Of a DNA stretch of 64,000 nucleotides, positions 22,830 to 34,978 are shown one piece after another. The stretch is from NCBI GenBank assembly GCA_003290165.1, contig QNQO01000796.1, positions 310,001 through 374,000 on the forward strand, written 5' to 3'. This DNA is from Berberis thunbergii. Lineage: Eukaryota; Streptophyta; Magnoliopsida; Ranunculales; Berberidaceae. The notes beneath the pieces are model-generated. The model worked only from the letters and a program-made list of their open reading frames with translations. It made no database searches and was not told where the DNA came from. Numbering within the stretch: the first letter of the stretch is position 1; each line of letters starts with the position of its first letter. Position numbers and translations under genes: made by a program.

Positions 22830-24779
22830 AAAAGATAACCATGAAGCACAAGTGGTTACCTTCGTATCCTTTTTAAGGAATCAAACTTCTCATAGTCTAA
22901 TCAAGTAACCTCTAGCTTAACAAGCAACTAGAAGTCACAATAGACAAGAGCACCAAGAGTGCATGGGTTCGATTCCCATATCAAACATTTTTTATAATTA
23001 TTTATTTTTCTTCAATTGTTGATGATGGTAGTTTTGAAAACTCAAAGATGATCATATTTTGACAAAGTTTTAAAGTTTTATTGTGCCAACAACACGGGGA
23101 ATACCCAAGTCTATATTAGAAATCAATATGGTGTTTGAGGTTGGATATAAAAGACGGCTTAGATTTATCCAAATATAAGAATCTAACGAATCACATAGAA
23201 CTTAAAGCACCAAGAGTGCATGGGTTCGATTCCTACACCCAAAATTTTGATATTTATTTATTTTGATATTTAAAGTAAACTAAACTTTATTCATCATTTA
23301 AATTTTTATCATGCCAACGGTACGGGGAATACCCTAGTATATATACAAAATATGATGGTATTTGGGTTGGAGATAAAAGATGGCTGAGATTTAATGGTTG
23401 GGACTTAAAGTTAGCCTTTATGACTTAAATAGTGCATGGGTTCGATTACCATACCCAACATTTTGATATTTTTTATTTTATTTTTTCAATTGTTGATGGT
23501 GATGATTAAGCATGTAAGTATGAAGGATGAAAACTTAAGGTAATCATGTTTTGACAAATTTTAAACTTTTATCGTGCCAACGACACGAGGAATACCCTAG
23601 TATATATACAAAACATGATGATGTTTAAGGCGGGAGATAAAAGGCGGCTGAGATTTAGCCAAATATATGAATCTAACGAACCACATAGAACTAAAAGCAC
23701 CAAGAGTGCATGGGTTCAACTCTCATACCCAATTTTTTTTTTTATATTTATTGATTTTTCTTCAATGATTATATTTTATATATACACTAAACATGATGGT
23801 GTTTGGGGTGGGAGATAAAATATGGTTGAGATTTAAACAAATATATGAATCTAACAGACCACATAAAACTCAAAGCACTAAGAGTGCATGGGTTCGATTC
23901 CCATACCCAATATTTTGATATTTATTTATTTTTCTTCATGTGTTGATGGTGGTGATTAGGCATATAAGTATGAATGATGGAAACTTAAGGGTGATCACGT
24001 TTTAACAAGTTTTAGACTTTTATCATGCCAACGACACGGGAATACCCTAGTCCAGGGGCAGATCTATGTGTTAGGTAAGGGGGGCAATTGCCCCTTATCT
24101 TTTAAAAAATTTTCACTAAGTTACGCATATTTTTTTCATTGCCCCCTTTAAAATTTAATGTTGCCCCACTTTGTATGAAATATTGACTTCTAACTCCACT
24201 AAAAATTAAAAAAACAATTTTTTTTAAACTCCACCCTCACCAATCCCACTTCAATACTCCATTTTTTTAATATCTCTTTTGTTTTTAATTCCCACCCACC
24301 CTCTCTCTTTATTTTTATTTTTTTAATATCTTTCTCTTAATTCCCACCAACTCATTTTAACTCATTCACCCCTACGCACACAGAGAGCAACAAACAGACC
24401 ATAAGAAAAGTACCATGCATGGTGGGTTTGCTTTGGGATGCATGTGATCATATTCAAATTAAAAATTTTAATTGGGTTGGGGATTCGAGGGAAATTATAC
24501 ATCATCATTGGTTTTCTTTTGTTTTGTTAAAAGAATAAAGAAAAGAACGAATTAAGATTATCTTACCTCAGACTCAACTAGCATATGGTGGTAAGAGTGA
24601 GAAAATATTAGTTAGCATATTACATTAATTCAGGGGTTGGGATCTGATCTGCTTTGTTTTCTCTCTGATCTTTCAAAATCAAAATTAATCATTTAGGTTT
24701 GGGCGGTTGGAAAAACACGATGGTCGTAGGTTGATTCGGCTAAGCTGTTGTTTGTTTGCTTCTCCTGAGCTAGCCCAAA

Positions 24780-25146
24780 AGAAGAAAACTCTCTCTCTCT
24801 ATAAACACATATATTTCCCTTCCGAGAAGACAAACAAGAATAAGAAGATAAAAGAGAGTGGGTTGGTTGTGTAAGTGTTATCCTCGGAGGCTCTGACACA
24901 GGAGTGAGTTTCAGAGAAGAAGAAACAAACGGACAGATAAAGCAAGAGGAGAAGAGGAAGGAGGATTCCAAAAATAAAATTGTTGTCCAACAAATTCACT
25001 TGAATCCATCCAGTCCAGTCCAGCTACTACTGCTACTACTCCTTGGACTATACCGACCTGCTGCCTCAAAGCCAGAAAGAAAGCCAGATGTCTGCTCCTC
25101 ACCAACTCCCATCTTATACCACCATGCATGCTTCTGTTTTCTCTAA
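24780..25146 (+). other. Possible captured promoter and first exon inside the hAT-like element
   Basis: A CT-rich stretch and CTATAAACACATATA (24798-24812) resemble a plant TATA region. They are followed by a purine-rich, leader-like sequence, and an ATG at 25089 opens 20 codons (MSAPHQLPSYTT...). The frame runs into the SINE at about 25147. Base composition differs from the AT-rich surroundings. I cannot name a gene. It may equally be a chance composition shift. Confidence 0.3.
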
Positions 25147-25312
25147 GTAAAAAAAGGAAGGGGTTTTTAAGGATCCCATAACCTATCAACTGGGCGACCT
25201 ATAGGTCAACACCCATTAGAAAATAACCATGTCGCAGGTGGGATTCGAAGCTAGGACGTGGGGGACAAACCCACACAGCCCTAACCACTAGGCCATAACA
25301 CCATTGGCACCA
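25147..25312 (-). mobile_element. tRNA-derived SINE
   Basis: The minus strand reads ATGGCCTAGTGGTTAGGGC (A box), and about 40 bp later AGCTTCGAATCCC (B box). The body ends in CCTTTTTTTAC. Spacing and order of the Pol III boxes fit a tRNA-derived SINE with a short T-rich end, as in Au-type SINEs. No clear target duplication is seen. Confidence 0.6.
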
Positions 25313-26430
25313 TGTATATTGTTTGTATAGTTTAATTAATCATCTTTCTTTCACAATCACGCCATGTCACCCTGATTGCAAAATTTGGTTGTAAAAACTC
25401 AGCTTTTTAATATTTTCGTAAATAGTTATGTACTATTTGCCCTCCTTTATCTGCAATCCTGGCTCCACCCCTACCCTAGTTTTTATTACAAATCATGATG
25501 GTGTTTGAGGTTGGAGATAAAAGACGACTGAGATTTATCCAAATATAAGAATCTAACGAATCACATAGAACTTATAGCAACAAGAGTGCATGAGTTCAAT
25601 TCTCATACCCAACATTTTGATATTTATTTATCTTGATATTTAAAGTAGACTAAACTCTATTTATCATGTTAAACTTTTATCATGCCAACGGCATAAGGAG
25701 TACAACCTCGAGATATATTACAATTCAGAGTGGTGTTTTACCATTCATTACTGACTGAGACTAACTTGAGGATTGGATATAAAAGATGGCTAGGATTGAA
25801 AGTTGGGAAATGTATTTAGGGTTAAAATTTCTTTCCTATAATGAAATGTTTGTAAATGTAAAACATATAGTAGGGTAACGAAAATAGTGAGGCTAGGGAA
25901 CCATGTTTTGCAACAAGGATGATGTGGCATCGTTAGATGAGAGTTTTTACAACCTCGAGATATACATAAACTCTTTAGAGATTTCATCATTCTTTCGAGA
26001 TCACGCCATGTCACCCTAATTAAAAAACTTGGTTTCCTAGTAATTTTGTAAAGAAAATAAAAAATTGTGAAAAAGTTTGTGAAATGTAAATGTGGCCGAG
26101 AGAGAAAGTATTGTGTTTTCCTTTTTTTTCAAAATGAAAATTATCACAACTATGTTCGTAGTTGTTAGATTTTGGTAAACTTCATTTCATTGAAATGCAA
26201 TTTTGAAGATATTTCCAACAAAATCAATGATCAATACAAGTACTTAAAACACCTAAAATTTCAAAATATGTATTTTATTATTAAAATCTATAAGTATTTT
26301 TAATATTCTCATGCCTACGTGTAATATTTTTCGAAAAAGCGAACGAACATTTAAACTAAAACCCCGAGCATTCAATGGATTTTAACTTTAATCGAGTTTG
26401 ACTCTAAAAAAATTAGTTTACATTCTAAAA

Positions 26431-26485
<55 letters not shown>
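26431..26485. repeat. (ATT)n microsatellite
   Basis: An uninterrupted run of about 18 ATT triplets. It generates a false minus-strand frame rich in asparagine. Confidence 0.95.
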
Positions 26486-26599
26486 TGTGGAATTGATTGA
26501 GAGCAATGGTGGGGATGGTGGTAAGGGTGTCAACTGCATAATAGTTAGCATAAAAAAATGTGTGTAGAATGTCAACGACGCAGGTAATATGCTAGTTCA

Positions 26600-28735
26600 A
26601 CACAATTTACCTATATCACCTTGAAAGCACATGAGAAAGATATATGTAAAATCAATTATAAGCTACCTTGACCCCTTTTTGCATGAGGTCATTGAGGACG
26701 TCCGAGCTATCCACAATGTCCTCTTCTTCTTCTTAGACTTGCTTAGTTGCACGTTCTCATCGAAGCGAGAAACTTTTTCTTTTTCAATTGATAATTTGAA
26801 AATTTGAGGTGATGCACTAACACTCTTTGATCTTTGAGTCTTCTCACTTGAGCTTTTTTGTGCAATCCTTTGTGAAGTAGCTTAACAATATCTCATTGGT
26901 TCACTTCCCATAGTTCTTCCTTATTTGTTCTTGTAAGATTCAATGAAATGAGGAACATAAATTTGATGAACACGAGTAAATTCATTATGTCCACAAAATA
27001 CGCAATAATTGCAACATATTCGTTTTAGAGAGTTCTTGTAGTTCCTCTGTCAGAACTAAATTTTTTATTGCACTTATTGTTGATGTTGAGGTATCCTGGC
27101 ATGATATGATCTCTGATCTTGAAGGACTTCCTTTATAGATCTAGGGGTTCTGTTGGTCAAAGCTTTGACAAATTTTGTTGTGGATGGAGTTCAGCCAAGA
27201 CTATATCTAAGTCCTTTTTTATCAATTGGGCGAAACTCAACATTTTTTCGATTTTCTCATACCCCATTTTGAAAGCTTGAGGCTTTCAAACATTCATTTC
27301 CAACTTTTTTGAAATTGTTTCAAATTTTCCATCCAAGTCCATCTTCTTCTCTACAAGACTGGAAATTTTATCTTGTTTATAAGCTAAGTCTTGTCAGATG
27401 CACAATGCTATTTCTCATGTCGAAACTTATTTTCCAATAATATTGAGTTAGATTCAATTGTTGAAATCTTTGAATAGTAAACTCTAGTTGAGTTTTCCCC
27501 ATCTTGAAATTGTCCATGTATTCCATAATCTTTATGATGTCTTTTTGAGCGAAGCAACATCGATATTTGATTGTTGATGCTCCATAATCTTTACTTGTGT
27601 AGAAATATGTATCAAAATTTGTATCTGAGACTTCAATAGGATCATTTGCTTGACCCTCAACCATGAATGCCTTATAAGATTTCTCCGCAACAGATGAGGA
27701 GTTATAATTTGAAAATGAGGTATCTTAGTCATCGGTCACATTTACAACTTTGTTTTTCTTTAGCTTTGTGGGGCACGCTGTTAACAAATGTCTAAATCTA
27801 TATCAAATGTAACATTTAATTTCCTTCTCTAAATCTTTTTTTTTTTCTTGAATAAGATGTTTCATTCTTGTTGAAATTTCTGCTACTGCTAGAGAATTTC
27901 TTTAGCTTGTCTTTTCTACGGTTCTGCCATCATGACATTCAAAATATCTTTCTTACCATCAATGCTGATAGCTCCTCCATGTTGTCATTTGATCCATCTT
28001 CATACTGTTGTGCTTTAAAAAAATGGGTTTCTCCTTTATCTTCTCATGTTTTGGCTCCTGAATCTGACATCTCAAGTCAACGTTCTTGAGATTCACCATC
28101 AACTCCTGAAGATTGATTTTTGAAAAATTCTTGTTGTTTTCCTCAATTGCATAAATTTTTGCGTTATACTTTGGAGTAAGAAATCTCATAATCTTCTTCA
28201 TAACTAGATGTCAGATAGCTTTTGTCTGAAAATTTCCATGGTGTTCATCCCAAAATTGGGTGAAGGACCCTCATTCTTCTATGCGAAGAATCTCTAGGCA
28301 GGCGGGCAACATCTGAAGCTTGGAATCGTTAAGCTAAGCGTTGCCTTCATTGTTGGAAGCCAGAATATCTCGTGCTTCTTTGGATGTCAGATAACTCATG
28401 ATAGATTTGAAAATTTCATCACTCATCGCACTAATAATTGCACTTTGACTTTTTGTATTAGCCTGAGCTTCAACTTTGTTTGTAGCTGATCAATCTGCAT
28501 AGGCTTTGACATTAATAGTTAGCTTGACATTTTTTGTAGTCGTGTTGGTATGTTTCTTGTACCCATTTACAACCATTAGCCACAAACTCATCCATATCTA
28601 TCAAGTGATTTCTCATCTTGTTTTTCCAAAAACTATAGTTGTTATTGTTTAAAATAATTTTGCTAGACAATATAAGAAAATACTCGTCCTTGATGCTCAT
28701 CATGATTGCTCTAGGTTGTTAAGCTTTTATGAGTA
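26600..28735 (-). pseudogene. Gag remnant of a Sirevirus-like copia element
   Basis: Minus strand. The N-terminal part (28512-28703) has LNNNNYSFWKNKMRNHLIDMD, the DUF4219/UBN2-type gag start. The middle (27959-28201) has KKIMRFLTPKYNAKIYAIEE and INLQELMVNLKN, the usual UBN2 helices. Later frames (26600-27730) carry coiled and basic segments with many stops, and CVFCGHNEF near 27000 is a broken zinc-knuckle-like word. A tRNA primer site follows at 28741, so this is a gag downstream of the 5' LTR. No protease, integrase or reverse transcriptase remains. Confidence 0.7.
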
Positions 28736-28740
28736 ACTTG

Positions 28741-28752
28741 GCTCTATTACCA
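28741..28752 (-). other. Primer binding site (initiator-Met tRNA type)
   Basis: The minus strand reads TGGTAATAGAGC, one base from the standard TGGTATCAGAGC allowing for an adjacent change. It lies between LTR and gag. Confidence 0.65.
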
Positions 28753-28754
28753 AG

Positions 28755-29990
28755 TAAAAGTGCAGTGGTAACTCAAAAGTACCATTCGTGGTTGCCTTAA
28801 GATACGATGATCAAAATTAGACGGGGTGAACAATCTCTCTTTGAAATTCATATTTTTTTTTGAAAAACTTTTGCAGAATAATGCAAGGGTTAGTACGTTA
28901 TTTAAGCGCGTTATATACACTCCGTGTTCCCAATGATATCCTAGACCTTAGCATCAACAAAACAATCATAGATAAGGAAGAAAATGAAATGATTCATCTC
29001 TTGGTATGGGTGATCTCATAAGTCTTGGAATCTAAAACACGATTATAAGGAAATGCTTTCACAAAGTAGATCTAGGACTTGATGTACAAAACCAAGGGAA
29101 CAAAACCATGATTTGTAAAAATAATACAACTTAAAACATGCAAGATGAGATATCAAAAACAATAAGAAAGATAAAAATACATGCATAAGTATGCAAAAAA
29201 AAGGAGAAAAGGCATCAATACACATAGATATAACGAGGTTCACCTAAGCCAGGGTTTGATTTTCCCTGACCAATTACTTTCTCGATGGAAAGGGCTCGCA
29301 AGCCTCAAGCTTTTATTATTATGATTAAAGAAAACTACACTCTGAGTTATGTTCCACAACCTCACAAGGTCAAGTCGTTGTGCTCCTCTCAAACTAACCG
29401 ACAGAACCAAGTATTTTGCTTCGCGAAACTTATGAATACTTTGGTGGTCAAATGGGATGCAACATGACCAAGTTAGATAGATCAGGATTTCGGAGATACC
29501 ACCTAGTCTTATGTTCAGGCTTCATGAGACTTGTCAAATGGACAAGGATGGCATGATCATGGAATGTGACATGATTGCATCTTACCACCTGTTTGGGAAA
29601 TCTTGTGACATTTACTCATGGGAATCCACTCCATAGATTCAAAAATCCACATGGAGTTGGTTGAATTTAGGTTAGAGGATTTTCCAAAAGATGTTTCTTA
29701 AATAGACGGATGGGGGAAATTTTAAGTTTGGATCTCTAACTTCGTTGTAGAGTAGAAGTGAGGTTCACTCTTACAGATATGAAGGTTTGGGTGACAAAAG
29801 AAGGGTTTTTTTCTTAGGTATTTAGATTTAAACCAAAGAAGTTGTTTTGTCTAGGTTAAGCACTCAACTTGAGCCTTGGATCTCATCAGAACGGTCTTAT
29901 GCTGAAAGTGACATTTTAAGGGTGAAGTCGACTTAGCTTTGCCAAAACGATCTTTTTTTTAAAACAAAAGCTTTTTATTGGTCACATGCC
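28755..29990 (-). repeat. LTR of the Sirevirus-like element
   Basis: It directly follows the primer site and aligns with the LTR copies at 20410 and 20911. The outer end is taken where similarity to 22320-22380 stops. The exact TG...CA ends are not clear. Confidence 0.6.
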
Positions 29991-31740
29991 ATTGTACTTG
30001 ACATGGGCATCTTCTTTAAGCACATGGGTGCATATCTAAAGTGAGAATATTCTCCCTTAAGAAAATATTTATTCTCATGTAGAGATTAATCCAAATTTGA
30101 AATTTTGACATTCATAGCTATTTTTGCTTTGTTTTCAAATGTCATTTTATACCTCGAATTTTAAAAAAAAAATCCAAGCAAGACAAAAACAATTTAAATT
30201 ATACAGACATGAATCAAATAATAAATATAATAAACTAACTTGTCTTAATCTTCCTCTCATAACTAAGGTCAACATAATCATGTCATAATCCATCAAGATA
30301 ATCATAAGTCAAACATGTCTAAGTTTATTACACCAATCAACCCAAAATATTTGACTTCAAATACAAAAAGAATTAATTGTGTCCTACCTCTTATTACATA
30401 CCTAATAAATAAATTAAAAATCTAACAGAAAGTGTCAAGGCCACAACTATGCTAGAAGCTAGAATCGTTCTACGCCATGATCCAAACTAACCCTGATGAG
30501 TTTCTCAAGCTATAGAACAAATACAATTTGGTCAGTATATCAATATTGATGTGAGCAACTTACTTTCACAAAATCCACATCATAATCACAAAACACGATT
30601 ATTAAATTACAACAAATAAACATTTTACCTTAAGGGAGACATGTAGTTCTCATTCCATGATCAAGTGAGCCTTGAGTTTCTTCGCTCAAGATATTATGCA
30701 TATATACCAACATAGAAATTAGTACGGGTTACGCGTTATGGTAAAATCGGTGTTTTCGTTATTGCCTTAACTTTTTGCTTATTTCCACAATCGCACTCTT
30801 CACGGTGCTGAACACACCTCACTCAACTTTGCCACCATTGCCTTCGAAGCCACTTGGTGCAAGCATGTCGCAATGGGGTGCCACTTTAAGTGTCATGCCA
30901 CCACAATCAAAGTTTGATGTATGACAATTATGTTCTAATCATAATCCGTACTTTCAAACTCACTTGGGATGGAATACAAAGTATACAAACAAGTTTGTAT
31001 ACTAAACTCATATAAATTTCACGGAGTAATATCCCCATATTTTTATTGTTTTTTGTTTATCAACTTTTCCTTTCGTTTTTCTTTCAAATTTTTGTTTCTT
31101 AGGAGTTGCAAAAAAAAAACATTACTAACCTTGGAACTAAAACACCACGTGCATTTATTCTACACATAATATAATCATGAATCAAGGGAAAAACAACTCT
31201 GGTTCTTTTTTATCATACCCATATTAATGTTTATTTATAAATCCTTATTGCATATAAACTATCTTGAAATATTTTATAGCTACGTGGACATAACCATCTG
31301 GACAATTAAAAAAAAATGGTCTACAAGTCAATAGTTAATTTTTAATTTTTTTCCTATAAGTTGCATGATTCAAAGGGGTATGTTTCCCAATGAAGCATCC
31401 TCCATTAAAGCAACACTTATAGACATTCATCCCCTCTTTTTCCACCTTTTACCACGAGTACATCTTTGTGCAAGTGCTTCTTGACTATTCGACCCATTCT
31501 TCATGAAGCAAAGAATTATGAAAACTTGTGCTCTGAAAGGAGAAGTTTAGACTAGATAATAATTCTATCTAGCAAAAGGAATTTGTGTTGTTCCCTTTTC
31601 TTTTACTCATGTTTGTATCTGGTTGATCTCATTAACCATACTTTTTTCTCTATTCTAGTGTAATTTCACAAGGTTCATCGATGAATTTAAGTACTAACAC
31701 TGATTCCAGTACCTTCCCCAAAAATAAGAAGATATCGTTG
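29991..31740. other. Gene-free AT-rich stretch
   Basis: No ORF, RNA gene or repeat boundary that I can support. Short A and T runs are common. Confidence 0.5.
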
Positions 31741-31749
31741 ATATACACG

Positions 31750-33577
31750 TAATTATTACAAATTATGACCCTTAATTTATATATGTTAGTGCTTCAATTA
31801 ATATATTTTATTCTAATTATTTCAATTTTTATGTTTTTGTAGGAATCTGCGCGCGTGAACGATAAAAGTGCATTAAGGCGACAAATTTGAGAAAATGATT
31901 AATTTGTCGATTCTAGCGGTGGTACAAAAGAGTGGTTAACACATCTAAGCCTAACCCGAATAAGCATGGTCCACGTACTTTAACCAAGCTCAAGCCCAAG
32001 CCCAGAAAGCTAGAATCCTAAACCCAGCCTAACAAGGAAATAGGGAAACCCTATTTAGGTTTCTCTATTACCTTCTCTTTGAACTCTCCTCTTTTCCACG
32101 TTTTCTGAGCTTGCTCGTTTCCAGCCACCATCTCCACCTCCACCAAGGCAGAGACAGAGCTCTCTCGCCACTAACCAAACACCACCCTGCCACCATCTAA
32201 CCACCGTCCTCGCCACTAACTAGCCACCCTGTCCCTGTCTTTCCTTCACCTCGCCACAATCCTCTCTGTCCAGAACACAGCCGCCACCACCATCTCCCTC
32301 CATCTCTCTCATAGCCACCATCACTCGAACACCATCTACCACGGTTTCCCTGTTCCTCGCCCTCATTCCGTTTTCACTCTTCTCCACGGTCTCTCCCTCC
32401 TCCACTTCTTTCTCTCTGTCGACCACCGCCGAAACAGACCACGCAACCACCACTATCAGCGCTGTGAACAGAGCACGCGACAGGGAGGCGCTCCCTATTT
32501 TGCTTCCACCTCTCGTTGTTCCTCACCCTCTCTCTTTGTTCTTGCAGGTACAACAGCCGATTGGGAGGAGAGAACGCTCGCGAGGAGCGGAGAATAGAGG
32601 CGGAGCAGGTCGCGTCGTGCTGGAGAAGACGAAGAGCTGCAGAGGCGTGATTTTCACGCAGGAAGAAACTGTTTTCAGTTTTGAAAAACGGTTGTGGCTA
32701 TTGACGCCCCGAGAGTCTATAAGAGCCACCACAGTGCAATTTTAGCTCTTTTTCTCGGGATTCGTGCACATACAGGAAGTGATGGATTCCCCCTCCAGTG
32801 ATGCTGTGACCACCACCACCATGAGTCACTAAACCCCACGCAAGGTGAAGAGGTGAACTCCTAGATGTAACGCACTAAATTAGCATTTGATTCGCTTTAA
32901 GTTTTCACGATGAATAATGATGTTTAATGATTATCACTTTTATTTAATATAGAAATTTATGTTATTTCAGTGAGAAGAATTTCATAGGTTTCTTTGTAGA
33001 TTATTTTTATTCCGGTGATTATCTTTTCTTCTCCATATAAGCTTAGTCACGCTTTTCTAATGTGTGGAATGTTTAAGAATTAATTGATTCCGGTAGGTTA
33101 GTTATATGTGATCGTCATTTATTACGGTATTGTCTCCGGATATATCGTAAGTTTAGGATATCACATATGACAAACCTTTGTGCTTTTCTTAGAAAAAGTG
33201 AAATCTTAAATTCATTTACATTAGGGTATATTAATGCATAAAAGATTATTTTTCCGATTACGTCGTTTGGGATGTGAAACACGTAGTTGAGTCATCATAG
33301 CGAATCAATACTAGTTGGCGCGTGAAGTCTAGGAGGGATTCTTGGAACCTTGTGATTTTTCTAAACTTAATTTTCATTGAATTAAATTCAATTTCGTATT
33401 TTAAATTTGTTAGAATTTATTAACTTTAGTTTCGCATAGTTTGTTTTCCTTAACCTTATTTTGTAGATCGTTTTTCCTCGTGGGATCGACACTCCATTCT
33501 TTACTGCAATTGACCGCGTGTACTGTTTGGGCGTAATCAATCGTCTCCCTAAAACGTGACCTAAAACACATCACCCA
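31750..33577 (+). repeat. Probable LTR of a Ty3/gypsy element (solo or truncated)
   Basis: The 3' part has CCTCGTGGGATCGACACTCC followed by a run ending ACCTAAAACACATCA at 33577, a course typical of the ends of long plant gypsy LTRs. A GGAAACCCTATTTAGG zone with CT-rich, leader-like sequence (32040-32160) lies upstream. The left boundary is unclear. No internal region follows, as the next sequence belongs to another repeat. Open frames at 32220-32745 are composition effects. Confidence 0.4.
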
Positions 33578-33619
33578 AGTGATAACAATGGACTGAGAAT
33601 GGAGTAAATAACATAGCAA

Positions 33620-33917
33620 GAGTGTTGTATTTGATATTGATAGAATTAAAACTGTAAAATAAACAAGAATTGAAAGACAATGCGAAAATTGAAAGAAAAT
33701 AAATAAATTGACAATAAAAGTAATAAACAAAATAATTTTTTCATCAAAACCCACAAACAATGAACATACACTCCTTTTATAACTAACCTAATTTCTAAAA
33801 CAAGAAACAAACTCTAAACCTAATAGGAAACTAAACCCCTAACCCTAATGGACTACTACTAAATAGGTCATATTACAATATACTAATACTATTTCTAAAA
33901 GAAACCCAATTACATCA
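33620..33917 (-). repeat. Left copy of the repeat pair flanking the LARP1 array (possible 3' LTR of host element F)
   Basis: It is homologous in direct orientation to 43515-43822. Shared words include GAAAGAAAATAAATAAAT, AAACAAAATAA, AACAATGAACA, AAACAAGAAACAAA and CAATTACATCA. On the minus strand it begins TGATGTAATTGGG directly after CTGAGGAGGT, a polypurine-like tract. The two copies look like LTRs of one element into which the LARP1 array inserted. Confidence 0.5.
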
Positions 33918-34687
33918 ACCTCCTCAGACTGAAAAAGCTAGCTTGAAGCCGGAAAAATTCAAGGAACACAAATAGCCACTGAGAGAACACAAGGCATATG
34001 GCACGAGTAGAAGGCGGCCCCAAACTTTTCATTTTTAATTGCTTACATCATGAGCTATCATATCAAAAAATAATGTTCGGGATGAATCTCTATTGCAATG
34101 GAAAACCACTTCATGAATGGGATATTGTGTGCAAACGTTTCCTCAAAATGTGTCATAAAATTGAAGCAAACTGGATTATAAACTTTGTCTCGTGGCGGTA
34201 CATGTCCATTAATTTGATTGCAAATATTCTTATTTTCATAAAAGATTAGTAGGAACATGTGGTGATACTGACTGAATGTGTGTGGGAAAATAGGGAATTT
34301 GGGTTGAAATATGCTTATCCTAGCTTTCTTCAGAAACTGAAAGTTTGAAACAGGGAGGAAGAGGTTGAGGGGCTGTAAAGACATGGGCAGCGGAGGGAGG
34401 GGTTCGAATGCGGACGAGGGGTGGTGAAAGACCGATTGGGTCAATCGACTTCACACTATCAATTGACAGACTGATCGAGGAGGTCAAGGTCAAGGGGGGA
34501 TGTCGGTGAAGGGTACCTGACAAATAAAAAAGGTTGATCAACTATTCGAAAGTTGGAAGCTGAGATCGATGGCTTGGGGGTTAGGAAGGAACGATCGATC
34601 GATTGGAGTTGTCGTTGGTTTTCAATGGTGGGATTTGTCAATGGTTAGAGAGCGTGGACTGTAAAGGTAAAGGAAGTTGTTGACTGA
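33918..34687. other. Internal sequence of putative element F, left of the LARP1 array
   Basis: Open frames on both strands (33998-34249 plus; 34058-34444 minus) show no recognisable domain. The sequence resumes after the array at 43171. The last five bases, ACTGA (34683-34687), are the target duplication. Confidence 0.4.
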
Positions 34688-34978
34688 TGATAGAGGCCTT
34701 GACCTTTTGATTGGAGATCAAACCACCTAGATCCTTTGATAGGGGATCAACCACCAATAAACTAAAATAAAAACTTGTATTGCTTGCCTAAACTATATTA
34801 CATCATATGTATTTATAGTTGAAAGCAAAAATAATACTTTGTAATTAAATTCAAACATAATTCTAATCAAACAATAACTCCGAATTCAAAACAAGCTAAT
34901 ATTCCCTAAAATAGAATATTGTTCTAACTAGGACATTCTAATCTCAAGTAAATACTAAATAAGATTGGTATCCTAACA
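34688..34978 (-). repeat. LTR 1 of the LARP1 array (3' terminal, 291 bp)
   Basis: In plus orientation TGATAGAGG...GTATCCTAACA. It keeps TG...CA, whereas the three others begin TAATAGAG. Left flank ACTGA. Confidence 0.9.

Larger units (their letters stand above)
24053..25473. mobile_element. hAT-like non-autonomous element (1421 bp)
   Basis: The ends CAGGGGCAGATCTATG and CTGGCTCCACCCCTA form an imperfect inverted repeat. Flanks CCCTAGTC (24045-24052) and CCCTAGTT (25474-25481) are an 8-bp target duplication with one change, and the Helitron-like unit continues on the other side. The start (CAGGGGC-GA ... GGGGGGCAATTGCCCC) matches the 43980 element, so two members of one family are present. 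No transposase is found. It contains a SINE and a possible captured gene start. Confidence 0.75.
22830..26598 (+). repeat. Tandem array of Helitron-like 3' units
   Basis: Units of about 180-275 bp share AGAGTGCATGGGTTCGATTCC (landmark at 22958, 23215, 23431, 23705, 23883 and 25585) and ATGATGGTGTTTGGGGTTGG. Most end with a small hairpin, TCGTG-CCAACGA-CACGA, about 10 bp before CCCTAG followed by T (ends near 23337, 23600 and 24050). Hairpin plus CTRR plus T is the Helitron 3' signature. A last related end, CAACGACGCAGG...CTAG, is at about 26595. A hAT-like element (24053-25473) splits the array. No RepHel gene is present. The GGTTCGATTCC word also equals a Pol III B box. Confidence 0.55.

Noticed and set aside
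22958..22980. tRNA gene because of the GGTTCGATTCC word
   Set aside because: No cloverleaf can be drawn around it and no A box lies at the correct distance; the word recurs in every unit of a tandem repeat.
26372..26575. Asparagine-rich minus-strand protein
   Set aside because: Translation of the (ATT)n microsatellite.
32220..32745. Open frames in a CT-rich zone
   Set aside because: They lie within an LTR-like region with low-complexity CCACCACC/CTCTCT sequence; no conserved domain.
34058..34444. 128-codon minus-strand frame
   Set aside because: No recognisable motif, overlaps an equally good plus-strand frame, and lies inside the putative element F; kept only as unassigned sequence.
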